Of a stretch of DNA of 64,000 bases, positions 23,717-34,510 are shown one piece after another; within the stretch, counting starts at the first letter, position 1, and every line of letters begins with the position of its first letter. The notes beneath the pieces are model-generated. The model saw only the letters and a list, made by a program, of their open reading frames with translations, did no database searches and was not told the DNA's origin. A program made the translations under genes and the position numbers. This stretch comes from Hormiphora californensis. Its lineage: Eukaryota; Ctenophora; Tentaculata; Cydippida; Pleurobrachiidae. The stretch covers positions 6,498,034 to 6,562,033 of the forward strand of contig CM035357.1 in assembly GCA_020137815.1 (NCBI GenBank), in the 5' to 3' direction.

Positions 23717-24828
23717 GTCCGAGAGCCTCAAAGAGAGTGCACAGCATCGGAAAGAGACTGCACTGTGCAGTGCACTCAGCATCCAGAAGAGAGCGCGCGC
23801 TTACCACGTGAAAGAGGCTCACCGCGCGAAGTAAGCAGTACTTTACCCTCAATTTTCTTCTCGCGCGTTACATAACATTCAATTTCACACACTTCTGTCT
23901 TCGGAGACTCGATGAAGAAGACTGAAATCAAGGATGAGAAGATAAATGAGGCCAATTGGATTCTTGAGTTGTTAATTGTTTTCAAACAAGATCAACACAC
24001 TTTTGGATTATTTGAAAATTCTATATTGGAGAGAAATATTTCGTTTCTAATTTCATTTTCAGACATTCATTTCGTTTCCATTAAGTTTCATTGTACATAA
24101 AACAATATTGTTAGTTTTACATTAGTCTTTTTGTTGCATTGACTACGTGTTGTTGACATGTAATTGAACTGTAATTATATTTGATTTAACGCTCAAAAGG
24201 AAAAGCTAAACATTTTTTGACAATATATTGCCAAATGCAACCACCATTATCATTTATCAGTTTATCAATGATCATGAAATAGTAATTGAGCATTGAACAA
24301 TTAAGAAAAATCACACGAGTTTCACGACCAAAGACGGTCACTGTCTTTCCTCCGTCCATTACCTCTACTCCCATTTTAAAAGATAAGGTTCGAATTTTTA
24401 CTTATTCCGTGTTATTGATTCCAGTATTTCTCTTTCAATGTAAGTAAGGACATCTCACTCATTTATCTCCTCCACATATGATATCTCCCAACGTGTCAAA
24501 TCCAGAACTTCCAGTGTTAGTTTCATCTTTTTCTCATCAAACTGATGGAGGAAGGGATATTTAATTGATTTAGAAGGAGGGGTTAGTTGATCAACATAAC
24601 AATAATGGGAGATGGCTTGTAAAAATCAGGAAATAATAAAGAAGTCGTAGTGTAAGAGGTGAGTGTAAATCATGTTGGGAAGGGCGTTTGATCGTGAAAA
24701 AAAACATAGCTTGGCAAAAAACCCATGTATGCACTGCCTCACTGGATTTCTTATGTATTAAAACACATTGATTCTGACACTGATTTCCGGTTAAGAGGGG
24801 GCGTTGCTGTAGAGAAGATGTTGGTCAA
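23717..24828. repeat. 1.16-kb tandem duplication, copy 2
   Basis: Nearly identical to 22549-23692 apart from the 28-bp deletion after TTTTCAGACA and a few substitutions. The 62-residue - frame (24186-24374) is identical between the copies, but so is most of the noncoding sequence, so this is no evidence of selection. Confidence 0.9.
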
Positions 24829-25080
24829 AGGAAGGAAGGAAGGAAGGAAGGAAGGAAGGAAGGAAGGAAGGAAGGAAGGAAGGAAGGAAGGAAGGAAGGA
24901 AGGAAGGAAGGAAGGAAGGAAGGATGGAAGGAAGGAAGAAGAAGAGAAGGAAGGAAGGAAGGAAGGAAGGAAGGAAGGAAGGAAGGAAGGAAGGAAGGAA
25001 GGAAGGAAGAAGGAAGGAAGGAAGGAAGGAAGGAAGGAAGGATAGGAAGGAAGGAAGGAAAAAGGGATAGAGGAAGGAAG
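24829..25080. repeat. (GGAA)n microsatellite
   Basis: About 60 GGAA units with a few interruptions. The long frames across it, (GRKE)n-like on + and (SFLP)n-like on -, are artefacts. Confidence 0.97.
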
Positions 25081-25660
25081 AAGAAGGAAGTAGCATAGGA
25101 ACCTTAGGAAAACGCAGAGCTGGAAGGCCAAGAAGGAGGGCTCAGCAAGGAAAGAAGAGGAAGGAAACTCTCCCTCCGGGCCCACGAAGCAGGACTTAGG
25201 AACTACCCAAGGGGGAACGGAAACGCCGGGGATCCAGGAGAAGGATAACGCGCCCAAAATGCAGGAAGGAGGGAACGTTCAGGCCCCATGCGACACTAGA
25301 AGGGGGGCAAGGACCGGGGGTTCGGGGGGTCCTAGGGGGAAACCGACCCCCGGGGCCGGGGTTTTCGGGGAGGCAGGAAGGAAGGAGGGGGCACCGGCTA
25401 ACGCCTCGAGGCAGAACAGAGGGAGGCAGGGGAAGAAGGAAGGAAGGTAAGGAGGAGGGGCCAAGGAAGGGAGAGGGGGGGAAAAAGGAACGAAGTTCCT
25501 TTTTTGCTTCCTTCGTGGGAGAGAGGAAACCAAAAAGCGGGAAGGAAGGAGGAAGGAGACGGAAGAAGGAAGGAAGATGGGAGAGCTAGAGGGAAGGATA
25601 GGAAGAAGGAAGGGAGGGAGACAGAGGACGAGGGGAGGGGGGGGAAAAGAAGAGGAGGAA
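25081..25660. repeat. Degenerate G-rich continuation of the GGAA array
   Basis: GGAAGGA cores persist but are mixed with GC-rich, non-repetitive sequence such as GGGCCCACG and CCCCGGGGCCGGGG. It resembles the scrambled block in the minisatellite at 5170-5730. No credible gene. Confidence 0.6.
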
Positions 25661-25686
25661 GAAATTTACCTTTGTAGGCTCTAGCC

Positions 25687-25980
25687 ATGCCAGATATGAC
25701 AAATATGGCTACACCTACTAATGACAAAAGTGATGGCAATGCCCTTGCCGTTGGAAATACTCTCACCAAAAAGGTCCTGTCTGCCTACCGCCATGATGTG
25801 GATTACACCAAGAATCTAGACATCATCCGCACATTCAACTGTGCTCACCTGGAAGCCGCTGCACCATTTTTCGGTGCATCCCCCGGCTCAAATGCAGATA
25901 AAATTAAACGGTACCAGAACCACACTACACTAGATGACTACATCATCATTCAGTTACCCCTCTACAGTATATTGCGATAG
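25687..25980 (+). CDS. Unrecognised 97-residue frame, 3' end inside a MITE
   Basis: The composition is protein-like (LAVGNTLTKKVL, HLEAAAPFFGASPGS, DKIKRYQNHTTLDDY) and unlike the simple repeats around it. A good acceptor (TTTACCTTTGTAG) ends 9 nt before the ATG. The last eight residues come from the truncated MITE at about 25951-26035, which also supplies the stop. It may be a 3'-truncated gene, a first exon with a hidden donor, or part of a transposon protein. I cannot assign a family. Confidence 0.4.
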   Translation: MPDMTNMATPTNDKSDGNALAVGNTLTKKVLSAYRHDVDYTKNLDIIRTFNCAHLEAAAPFFGASPGSNADKIKRYQNHTTLDDYIIIQLPLYSILR

Positions 25981-26035
25981 TAAGGCACGTTTTAGCGTGC
26001 CCGCAATTATGGGTAGTTACTACTTGCGTTACCAA
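25951..26035. mobile_element. Left-truncated member of the TTGGTAACG MITE family
   Basis: Shares AAGGCACG-TTTAGCGTGCCCGCAAT with the complete element at 43561-43648 and ends in GCGTTACCAA. The left terminal repeat is incomplete, so no target duplication can be read. Confidence 0.7.
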
Positions 26036-26572
26036 GCATACAACAGATAGATAAGTTTGAAATATCACATTACCTGTCACAGGTTCCGTACCAGAATAAC
26101 AAAAGAAGATAATTTAGCAGTTAGCAATCCCTGCTTCAGCCTTCACTCATCAGTAATTGTTCTTTTATCGATTCATACCGTTCTATGTGTTTCTGCTGAA
26201 TGAGAAGGCAGATGTGTGTGAGAATTATTCATTCAAACACCGCTCGGTGGCGGGGTGCCGCTTTATTACTGGGCGAAAATATCAAAATCATATAATATGT
26301 AATATTAATTAAGATCAATTGTAAAAATAAATTTGTGAACACGACAACTAAGGGGGTGACATGTGATCACGTGGCATGATTTTGGCAGTGTTCTGAAGGT
26401 TGAAGGATAAGATAGCGGGACGCGATATATTGAGAGATAGGCAGATAGGGAGAAGGAGTGAGAGAGAGAGAGAGTGGGGGAGAGAGAGAGGGAGAGACTA
26501 GAGAGAGAGGGAGAGAAGGGGAGAAAGAGAGAACGAGCGACGATGCGAGATGGCCAGTGGCAGTTAGGTCAT
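26036..26572. other. Spacer with GA-rich tract
   Basis: No gene recognised. A GA-rich stretch is at about 26455-26540. Confidence 0.5.
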
Positions 26573-26942
26573 TTAATTTGTTGTAGTATAAAGTTTGTTT
26601 CCTTCCCATGAATTCGGGTTAGTTTCGTTTTTTTGGGATTGTAGTTTTAGCAAAATTTTGGTGATCCCTTTTTTAAAGGGGTCATAGAATCTATCGCATA
26701 TGTGCTTCTTTTTATTGTTAATTGCTGTTTCCGTGTCTTTGTCGCATAGATCATACATAGATATTGTAAAGTCTGGGTCCAATATGTGCGATTTGATAAT
26801 TAGAGCGTGTCAGTCGAAAGTGAGGAGCATTAAATATCTTTTTTGTCTCGTGCCTGGTTGCGTAAGGTGCTGCCCCCTGTGACATAAGTTCAAAAATCGC
26901 AGCTATTTTAGAGGGTGCAACACCGAGGCGTACTTTGTGCAA
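26573..26942 (-). pseudogene. Non-LTR retrotransposon C-terminal fragment, frameshifted
   Basis: Two overlapping - frames (26751-26942 and 26573-26782) carry HFRLTRSNYQIAHIGPRLYN followed by a lysine-rich tail. The pattern R(T/S)NY...I...GPRLYN resembles the C-terminal end of LINE reverse-transcriptase polyproteins. A frameshift separates the two parts. No reverse-transcriptase core remains. Confidence 0.5.
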
Positions 26943-27340
26943 CTGGCCTAAAATTGACTTAGCTATAAGGTTTGGTAGGGACAGGAGGGAGCATTCTTCA
27001 AAAATGGGCTTGGTATGGCACTTAGGAGGATTTTTTTGCGTTAAGAATTTTCCTAAATTATCTTCCTAAGTCCCCTATAATTGAATTAAAACTGCGTGAG
27101 TCCTTGAAATTTTCTTCTTAGCGGCCTAAGAATGTTCTTAGCTCTCTTTTTTCTTCCTAAGTAGCAAGAAAAGTTAGGACAGCTCCGGACCTTACTTAAG
27201 CCGACTTAGGAAGATTCTTACTCTGTTAGACATATATTTTGGGCCATTTTTAGAGCTAATATCATAAAAATGATGAATTTGCTCAAGCATACATGAACAT
27301 ACAACCTTTTTATGTTGACGCGATATCCAATAGAGTTATA
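26943..27340. other. Diverged AT-rich spacer
   Basis: Several CTTCCTAAGT/ACTTAGGAAG-type inverted motifs suggest an old decayed hairpin element, but ends cannot be placed. No gene. Confidence 0.35.
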
Positions 27341-27419
27341 TTTATATCGGTTGGTAGCCGAGTGGAGCCCTTACTGATGACCCCTGGAAAAGGCCTAGTT
27401 CCTCCAGACCCAGTAAGGT

Positions 27420-28690
27420 ATTCAGCGATCCATCTCAGGTAAAGGTAGAGGACGCCCTTCTAGATATCGAGGAGCAGACAGAGGAGCTGACCGACATTAC
27501 CTTCACACCGGCAGATATTGAGGAAGCGCTTGCAGAATTGAAACCACACTCAGCGTCACCCAAAGATGGAATTCCAGCTCTCATATTAAGGGAATTTCGA
27601 AGCTATTTAGCCTACCCCCTGTGGAGACTGTGGACAGAATCCTTTGCTGAGGGAAACATTCCGGAGGAGTTGAAGAGACAGCAGATAGCCCCTATCTTCA
27701 AGAAAGGAAACAAAAGTATAGCTGAGAACTACCGACCGGTAGCACTGACCAGCCACGTGACCAAAACCTTCGAACGAGTGGTGTGCAAGGAGATAACTGA
27801 ATTTGTTGAGTGGCAAGGTATTCTAAACAACGAACAACACGGATTCAGATCAGGACGTAGCTGCCTTACTCAACTACTTGAACACTATGATGTAATCCTG
27901 GAGGACCTCAACCAAGGGAGTGAAGTAGATGTGGCTTACATCGACTTTAGCAAAGCCTTTGATAAGGTTGATATCAGTATCCTTCTTCATAAACTGAAAA
28001 GATATGGTATCAGGGGAAGACTACTTCAGTGGATCAGAGCCTTCCTCACTGGTAGGTCACAGACTGTGGTGATAGACGGAGCATGCTCCAGGGCCGAGAG
28101 TGTCACCAGTAGTGTCATCCAGGGATCTGTGCTTGTACCCCTTCTATTCATCATATATGTGTGTGACTTGGTATCCCGGACGACGGGAGGTACGCTTACC
28201 TTCGCGGACGACACCAAAAGCCGCCAAGCAATTACTGGATTGGAAGACAGGGATGCCCTACAAGAAAATCTGGAACAGATAGCGGAATGGTTGGGAAGAA
28301 ACAATATGCTGCTGCATGAGCAGAAGTAATACTCTGTAATACTCCGAGTTGAAGGGCATCTCCCGGAGTTCTCTGGTCTTGTTAAAGGTGTAGTTTAGGA
28401 CTTCAAGAGACCGCTCCGAGAAGACTATGGTAACTCTCCTCAAGTCACTGCTAAGACCCAAACTTGAATACTGTTCTCCCTTATGGTCTCCAACCAAGAT
28501 AGGAGATGTTATCAAGATCGAAACTATACAGAGATTCTTTACCAGGAGAATTGCGGAATGTCAAGGACTTAACTACTGGGAAAGGCTGACACAGCTGGGA
28601 ATTTTATCTCTTCAACGGAGACGCGAGAGAAATAGGTTTGGTAAACTTGATAAACTTGATAAACTTGATAAATAAACTTCATTACAGAAT
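27420..28690 (+). pseudogene. LINE relic A: reverse transcriptase with internal inversion
   Basis: Non-LTR (CR1/jockey-like) reverse transcriptase. The upstream part reads TFTPADIEEALAELKPHSAS in the frame joining 27538-28329, then QIAPIFKKGNKS, ENYRPVALTS, HGFRSGRSCLTQL, YIDFSKAFDKV, IQGSVLVPLLF (the usual PQG is changed to IQG) and the catalytic FADD at about 28202. After HEQK the frame stops, because the next piece (about 28326-28411) is inverted and reads on the - strand (EVLNYTFNKTRELREMPF). About 45 residues are then missing, and 28427-28675 continues on + (LLRPKLEYCSPLWSP, LSLQRRRERN). It ends in a short AAACTTGAT tandem repeat. Dead copy. Confidence 0.9.
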
Positions 28691-28705
28691 CGTAAACGGT
28701 GTCAG

Positions 28706-31258
28706 TCTTTCAGCATCCCCCTTTTGCTCGAACCTCCAAAACCCAGTCCATGATAGAATTGTTGTTCCGGGTAGAATAACCCTTCACAGGTGGATTGTCA
28801 GGGAAGTGGTCCAGCCAACGGCCCAGCAGGATCTTGAACGTGTCTAAGGTCACTGCTGTATTAACCTCTTTCGGTAATGTGTTCCATAACCGAGCGGCCC
28901 TCACAGTAAAGGAGTGGAAGTATTTTGTTGAGAATGACTTCTGTGCTCCACTGTATAGGGTAGGTACCTCAGCTCGGATGCCGAGCCGTTGATGATGGTA
29001 AAACCGGGTATTCGTGCTGTTTGGTGCTGCACCATTATAGATTTTCCACATTTGTATTATCGTATATCGCTCCCTGCGACGTTGCAATGACATCAGTCTT
29101 AACATTTTCAGCCTTTCCCAATAGTCAAACTGTGCCATGTTTTCGATCCTTCTGGTGAACTGTCTCTGGATACTTTCCAGAGCTTGAATGTCCCCAATCT
29201 TGTAGGGGGACCAGAGGGGAGAACAGTATTCTACTTTGCACCTTATAAGTGACTTGTAGAGTGTCAGCATAGTGGTGACTGATCTGTCCTTAAACGCTCT
29301 CAGTGCCCAGGCAGCCATCCTTCGTGCTTCTGAAGAAATCCTCATGACATGGTCTGTCCAAGAGCCACTGTTTGAGAGAATGATGCCAAGGTCTTTCACA
29401 GTATCCGCTGGTTGTATTTCGTTGCCGGCTGGTGTCTCGTAAGAGCTGAACTCATGAGTGAAAGGCAGTTCCCGTAGAAGGAATGTTTTATTCAGGGTGT
29501 AGTGAATGACTTCAAACTTGTCCTCGTGGAGTGTCATACAATTGGCTGCAGACCATTCCACCACCCGCTGAAGATCCTCTTGCATTTCTGCCCCTGATGT
29601 TTCCGAGTTGACGCTCTTTTGGAGTTTTGTATCATCCGCAAAGGTTCTGATTTTACTGTGTATCACTTGGCTTTGGAGATCAGCTACGTAGATGATGGGG
29701 GGGTGACACGTAACACGTTGTAACACTTTGTAACATGTGCAGAAAACTTTTTGTGCACGTTACATGTTACAAAGTGTTACAAAGTGTTACATAGTGTTAC
29801 AAAGTGTTACAAAGTGTTACATAGTGTTACAAAGTGTTACATAGTGTTACAAAGTGTTACATAGTGTTACATAGTGTTACAAAGTGTTACATAGTGTTAC
29901 AAAGTGTTACATAGTGTTACAAAGTGTTACAAAGTGTTACATAGTGTTACAAAGAGTTACAAAGTGTTACAAAGTGTCACAAAGTGTTACATAGTGTCAC
30001 AAAGTGTTACAAATTGTTACAAAGTGTTACAAATTGTTACAAAAACACAAGGATTTGTAGCGAAGCAAATTTTCAATCTTTGACCAAAAAATTGATTTTG
30101 GAAAAATTGTATTTCTTTTTCCAACAGAAACGTTGTATATCATCTTATTAAGTACAAAGAATCGATTACCAATGAAAAAAGTCGATTGGGTCACAACTCA
30201 CAGGTGACTCAGCACATTGGGGGCATCTGAGAGGCACAATACTTCTAATATCACTCTAAAAACTTTACCGTTGTCTAAAGTTCATATTTTTCTTTACCAA
30301 ATGGACTATTTCAGCCCTGATTTCCACAGTCGATGACATCGGAGGCTCAAAACATCCGCAAATTAGTAAAAAAGTGTATGTTTTAACCCTAGAAATGATT
30401 TAAAACTTTTAGATGTGTTCTAGAAAGACACCAAAGTCGTTCAAATTACTTATTCACCAACCGTTGAAAATTTGCTTCGCTACAAATCCTTGTGTTTTGT
30501 AACAATTTGTAACACTTTGTAACAATTTGTAACACTTTGTAACACTTTGTAACAATTTGTAACACTATGTAACACTTTGTAACACTATGTAACACTTTGT
30601 AACACTATGTAACACTTTGTAACACTATGTAACACTTTGTAACACTATGTAACACTTTGTAACACTATGTAACACTTTGTGACACTATGTAACACTTTGT
30701 AACACTATGTAACACTTTGTAACACTTTGTAACACTATGTAACACTTTGTAACATGTGCAGAAAACTTTTTGTGCACGTTACATGTTACAAAGTGTTACA
30801 AAGTGTTACGTGTCACCCCCCCCAGATGATAAAAAGGATTGGTCCAAGTACAGTCCCTTGAGGGACCCCGCTTTTAACTAGCTCAAAGTTCGATTTTTCA
30901 CTGTCAACAGTAACTGTTTGGTACCGACCAGTAAGGAAGTCTTTTATCCACCTTAGTACTTTCCCTCTAATGCCTAGCTTTTCCAGCTTGGCGATGAGAA
31001 TGGTATGGTTGACACGGTCGAAGGCTTTTGAATAGTCCAAATAAATAACATCAACTTCGTTCCCGCTGTTTAGCTCTCGAAAAATTCCATCCATGTGATC
31101 GAGTAGCTGTGTGAGGCAGCTCCGTTGCTTCCTGAATCCATGTTGGCTATCTGGTATGAGGTTGTTACTTTCCAGGTGTTCCACCAACTTGTTTCGTACA
31201 ACTCGCGTACAACTCGCGTACAACTGGTAGAGACGTTTTTGAAAATTTTGCATTGAGC
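28706..31258 (-). pseudogene. LINE relic B: reverse transcriptase split by a foldback element
   Basis: The N-terminal half (30831-31253) reads LVEHLESNNLIPDSQHGFRK, YLDYSKAFDRVNH and SGVPQGTVLGPILFII. The C-terminal half (28710-29696) starts YVADLQSQV and has FADDTKL, DLGIILSNSGSW, KVEYCSPLWSP, LQRRRERY and ARLWNTLPKEV. Both belong to one non-LTR (CR1/jockey-like) reverse transcriptase. They are separated only by the insertion at 29697-30823, with a 7-bp duplication of AGATGAT. The 5' part of the element (endonuclease and RT start) is absent: a typical 5' truncation. Its 3' end abuts LINE relic A tail to tail. Confidence 0.93.
29697..30823. mobile_element. Foldback (FB-like) element built from 10-bp repeats
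   Basis: The long inverted repeats (about 29697-30095 and 30462-30823) begin GGGGGGGTGACACGTAACAC and consist mainly of tandem 10-bp units alternating between ACAAAGTGTT and ACATAGTGTT. They end internally in a shared segment containing GGATTTGTAGCGAAGCAAAT. A unique core of about 370 bp (30095-30460) has no coding frame. AGATGAT occurs on both flanks (29690-29696 and 30824-30830), giving a target duplication of 7 bp, or 8 with one mismatch. The design of satellite-like terminal repeats parallels Drosophila FB elements, but I cannot assign a superfamily. Confidence 0.88.
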
Positions 31259-31977
31259 TCCTTCAAATTGAAAGCTTTACTACAGCGCAGGACATCAAAA
31301 TCAGCGCTACAATGGCGAAGAAATTACACAGAAAGCTTCAAAACACGCCTTTTTTAAACACAGCCTCAGAGATTTAGCCCTGACTTTATTGACCGTTTAA
31401 TCATTGGAAAGTCCTCGATACTCTCTTCCCAACGAGCCTAAGATTGTGCGATGTGGACAAGAAATGACAGAGTTATTGCCAAAAAAGTCAAAATTTGACC
31501 ATAAAAGGGATTTTACTCCACCGTTATCCAACTTATTTTCGTCCGCAAGCATGCCGTAAGTCAAACAAAAAAGATTTTGAAACTTTTGGAGACAAAATTT
31601 TTTCAACTTTTTTTGGCAGTTTTACTCGAAATTCAAAACAGGGTGCGCGTCGCAATGCCAAAATGCGCGTCGCATGCGCGTCGCATTGTGCGCGTCTCAA
31701 CACAGTGTCTCGCCTCCATGGTTCTTTTAGCCCTGCAGTCCCCTGTATTCGTTGAAAACTCACGCACCGGGGGACTGGCAGCTGCCATATGCACTCTACA
31801 GGCTACAGAGCTTGCCTTTCGAGTTTCAGGTTTGGTTTTTCACAGTTTGGAAAATTTCAATTTTGAAAAGTTGAAGTCGCGGCCCGGTCGTATCGGGAGA
31901 TCGCGCCGCGCATACTTATCAAATGACGCGCACATTGCGCGTTACACCAATTGCGTACGCGCGCGCTAAAAAATTAA
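31259..31977. other. Spacer upstream of XPNPEP1
   Basis: No gene recognised. Short frames on both strands share the GCGCGTCGCA repeats at about 31645-31700, the inverse of the GACGCGCA cluster near 22394. Confidence 0.45.
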
Positions 31978-31979
31978 TA

Positions 31980-32197
31980 GTGGAAGCTCTTACAGTAATT
32001 CCCACGCCCCGTGGGAAAGTTTTCGAGCGTGGGAAAGTTTTCAAACCGTGGGAAAAGAGAGATACATACAATAACTAAGAAAAAACAATTTATTTTTTAT
32101 AGTTATTGTATGTATCTCTCTTTTCCCACGGTTTGAAAACTTTCCCACGCTCGAAAACTTTCCCACGGGGCGTGGGAATTACCGTAAGAGCTTCCAC
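31980..32197. mobile_element. Hairpin MITE upstream of XPNPEP1
   Basis: Arms of about 95 bp starting GTGGAAGCTCTTAC and flanked by TA (31978-31979 and 32198-32199). Each arm contains three GTGGGAAA(AG) repeats. A short AT-rich loop (about 32073-32100) separates the arms. The right end is 119 bp from the XPNPEP1 start codon. Confidence 0.85.
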
Positions 32198-32316
32198 TAT
32201 AAGAATTTTTCGGATAAATTTGGGATCTAAAAAAGCTCAGTCAGATTTTTTTTCTTTACCAAACGTCCTTCCTCGCATCTTCCTCCTTTGTAGTCCATTC
32301 ACGCGCCGCTCACACC

Positions 32317-34124
32317 ATGGCAAAGAAGACTGGAGAACTCCTTCTAAAACTGCGGGGTCTGATGACGCAGAACGGGCAGTTGGCAGCGTACATTGTCCCC
32401 TCGGACGACCCCCACATGAGCGAGTACGTCAGCAGCAACTTCTGTCGACGGGCTTTCATCTCCGGTTTTACTGGCAGTGCAGGAACTGCTGTTGTACTTC
32501 AGGATAAAGCCCTTATGTGGACTGACGGGAGGTACTTTCTTCAAGCAGAGACGGAAATGGACGAAAATTGGTCGCTGATGAAAGCATTCATGCCCGGTAC
32601 ACCCTCGAAAGAGGAATACCTGTCTTCAAACCTGGAAAAGAGTTCTAAAGTTGGCATTGACCCAAAAACTTGCTCCGTCCAGTTGTTCAAGACACTCAAC
32701 AAGCAGCTTCGAAGTGCAGGAATGGAGCTTGTCCCGGTCGCAGATAACTTGATCGACAAAGTTTGGGATGATGCACCTTCCGCTCCCTCCGCTCCATGTC
32801 TTCGTTCACGACATCAAGTATGCAGGTGAATCTGCTTCTTCGAAAATGGAGACACTTCGTAAAAAGATAAAAGAGAAACAGTGTTCCGCCATTGTGCCTC
32901 AGTGCCCTGGATGATATTGCCTGGTTATACAATCTCAGGGGGAGTGATGTGAATTACAACCCTGTATTTTACTCCTTCGCTATTATCACCCCAGATAGTT
33001 CCACCCTATTTGTTGACGAAGGAAGGGTGGGTGAAGAAGTCCGCTCCTCCCTGACCGAGACCTCCACTAAAATCCAGCCCTACAACGCTGTGTACTCTTC
33101 TGTCAAGGAGCTGACAGACCGAGTGTTCCTGCCACTATCAACTAACGCTGCCATAGCCCAGGCAATTCCTGCTGAGCAGTGGTGTGTTGGGATGAGCCCT
33201 GTCCAGGAGATGAAGGCGATTAAAAACGAGGTTGAGCTCCAAGGAATGAGGGATTGTCACGTGAGGGATGGGGCTGCTCTCTGTGAGTACCTCCACTGGC
33301 TGGAGACCACTGACAATAAGGATCTTGATGAGGTGGATGGCGCTGATCAGGCTGAGCTATTCCGCAGTAAACAGGATCTGTATGTGAGTCTGAGTTTTGA
33401 TACCATCTCCAGTTCAGGTCCTAATGGTGCTGTGATCCACTACAAGCCCGAGAAGGGAACCTGTAGGAAGATAGACAAGAACATGATGTATCTGTGTGAT
33501 TCTGGTGCTCAGTACAGGGATGGTACCACTGATGTAACTAGAACCGTCCACATGGGGACACCTACACAGCAACAAAGAATGTGCTTCACCCGAGTACTAC
33601 AGGGACATATCGACCTGGCAATGGCTGTCTTCCCTGCTGGTACTAAGGGGACTTGCCTCGACTGCCTGGCACGGAGACCTCTCTGGAATTGTGGGTTGAA
33701 TTACCAGCACGGTACCGGACATGGTGTGGGCTCCTTCCTGAATGTCCATGAGGGGCCTTGTAGGATCGCAGCGGGTAGCAGGATGAGTAAACACGAGATG
33801 GGCCTCCAGAAGGGGATGATCCTGTCTGACGAGCCAGGGTATTACGAGGCGGGAGAGTATGGTATTCGAATTGAGAGTTTGGTTGAGGTAGTTGAGACTA
33901 AGGATATTGGACCACCTGAGGGGAGGTTCCTGACATTCCGGCCTGTTACCATGGCACCCATAGATCTGAGGTTGGTTGACAGGGAGTTAATGTCACGTGA
34001 CCAGATAGCTTGGTTGAATGAGTACCATGTTACTGTTAGGGAGAAGGTGATGGCGCTGTGGGAGAAACAAGGGAAGGAAGATGATCTGAAGAAGTGGCTG
34101 ATTAACCAAACTAGAGAGATCTAA
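32317..34124 (+). CDS. XPNPEP1: Cytosolic Xaa-Pro aminopeptidase 1
   Basis: Metallopeptidase (M24B) that removes an N-terminal residue preceding proline. It is read in one uninterrupted genomic block with no introns, unlike its neighbours. The N-terminal creatinase domains start MAKKTGELLLKLRGLMTQNG, and the pita-bread catalytic domain keeps all five metal ligands: the two Asp in CDSGAQYRDGTTDVTRT, His in HGTGHGVGSFLNVHEGP, Glu in SDEPGYYE and Glu in GIRIESLVEV. Two single-base insertions break the frame: an extra T at 32778-32779 and an extra C at 32897-32898. Between them the right frame reads HVFVHDIKYAGESASSKMET. Without them the protein would be about 601 residues (family about 620). Either assembly errors or a young retro-pseudogene. 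Acceptor-like CTCCTTTGTAG ends 23 nt before the ATG. Confidence 0.92.
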
Positions 34125-34510
34125 AAGAGGTTGTGTGTGATGTTGTGTCTATAAATGGACTATCTCCAAAATGGGATCTCTTGTTGACAAGACGAGTCTA
34201 GTTTGAAGGAGAGGAAATTGATTGGATTTATTTGATTGGACCATGATTCGAGTTATATAGGTGTGTGGGCTGAGTGAGTGTAACTTATAAAAGAGATGAT
34301 ATTGGGAGCATTTTTACTGCAGTTTTTTGTTGATTTTGTGTGTGTTATAGCTGTGAATTATCATTTTCATGCAATCAAACACGCAATTTTAATCTCTTAA
34401 CAACCCCCTCTTTCAATCTTTCAAACTTCACTAATCTTCCCAACACCTATTCCTAACTAATCTCCCTGTTCTAGGAGTCATGAGACTCTTCTCGGCAGTT
34501 CAACAAGAAG

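Noticed and set aside
24751-25257. 168-residue SFLP-repeat frame on the - strand
   Set aside because: Product of the GGAA array; no conserved sequence.
27350-27440. tRNA-like GTAGCCGAGTGG motif
   Set aside because: No acceptor stem or T-loop in the right place; it is 5' sequence of LINE relic A.
29755-30060. Regular short repeats resembling a CRISPR array
   Set aside because: 10-bp direct repeats with no spacers, inverted on the other side of a unique core, in a eukaryotic genome. It is a foldback element arm.
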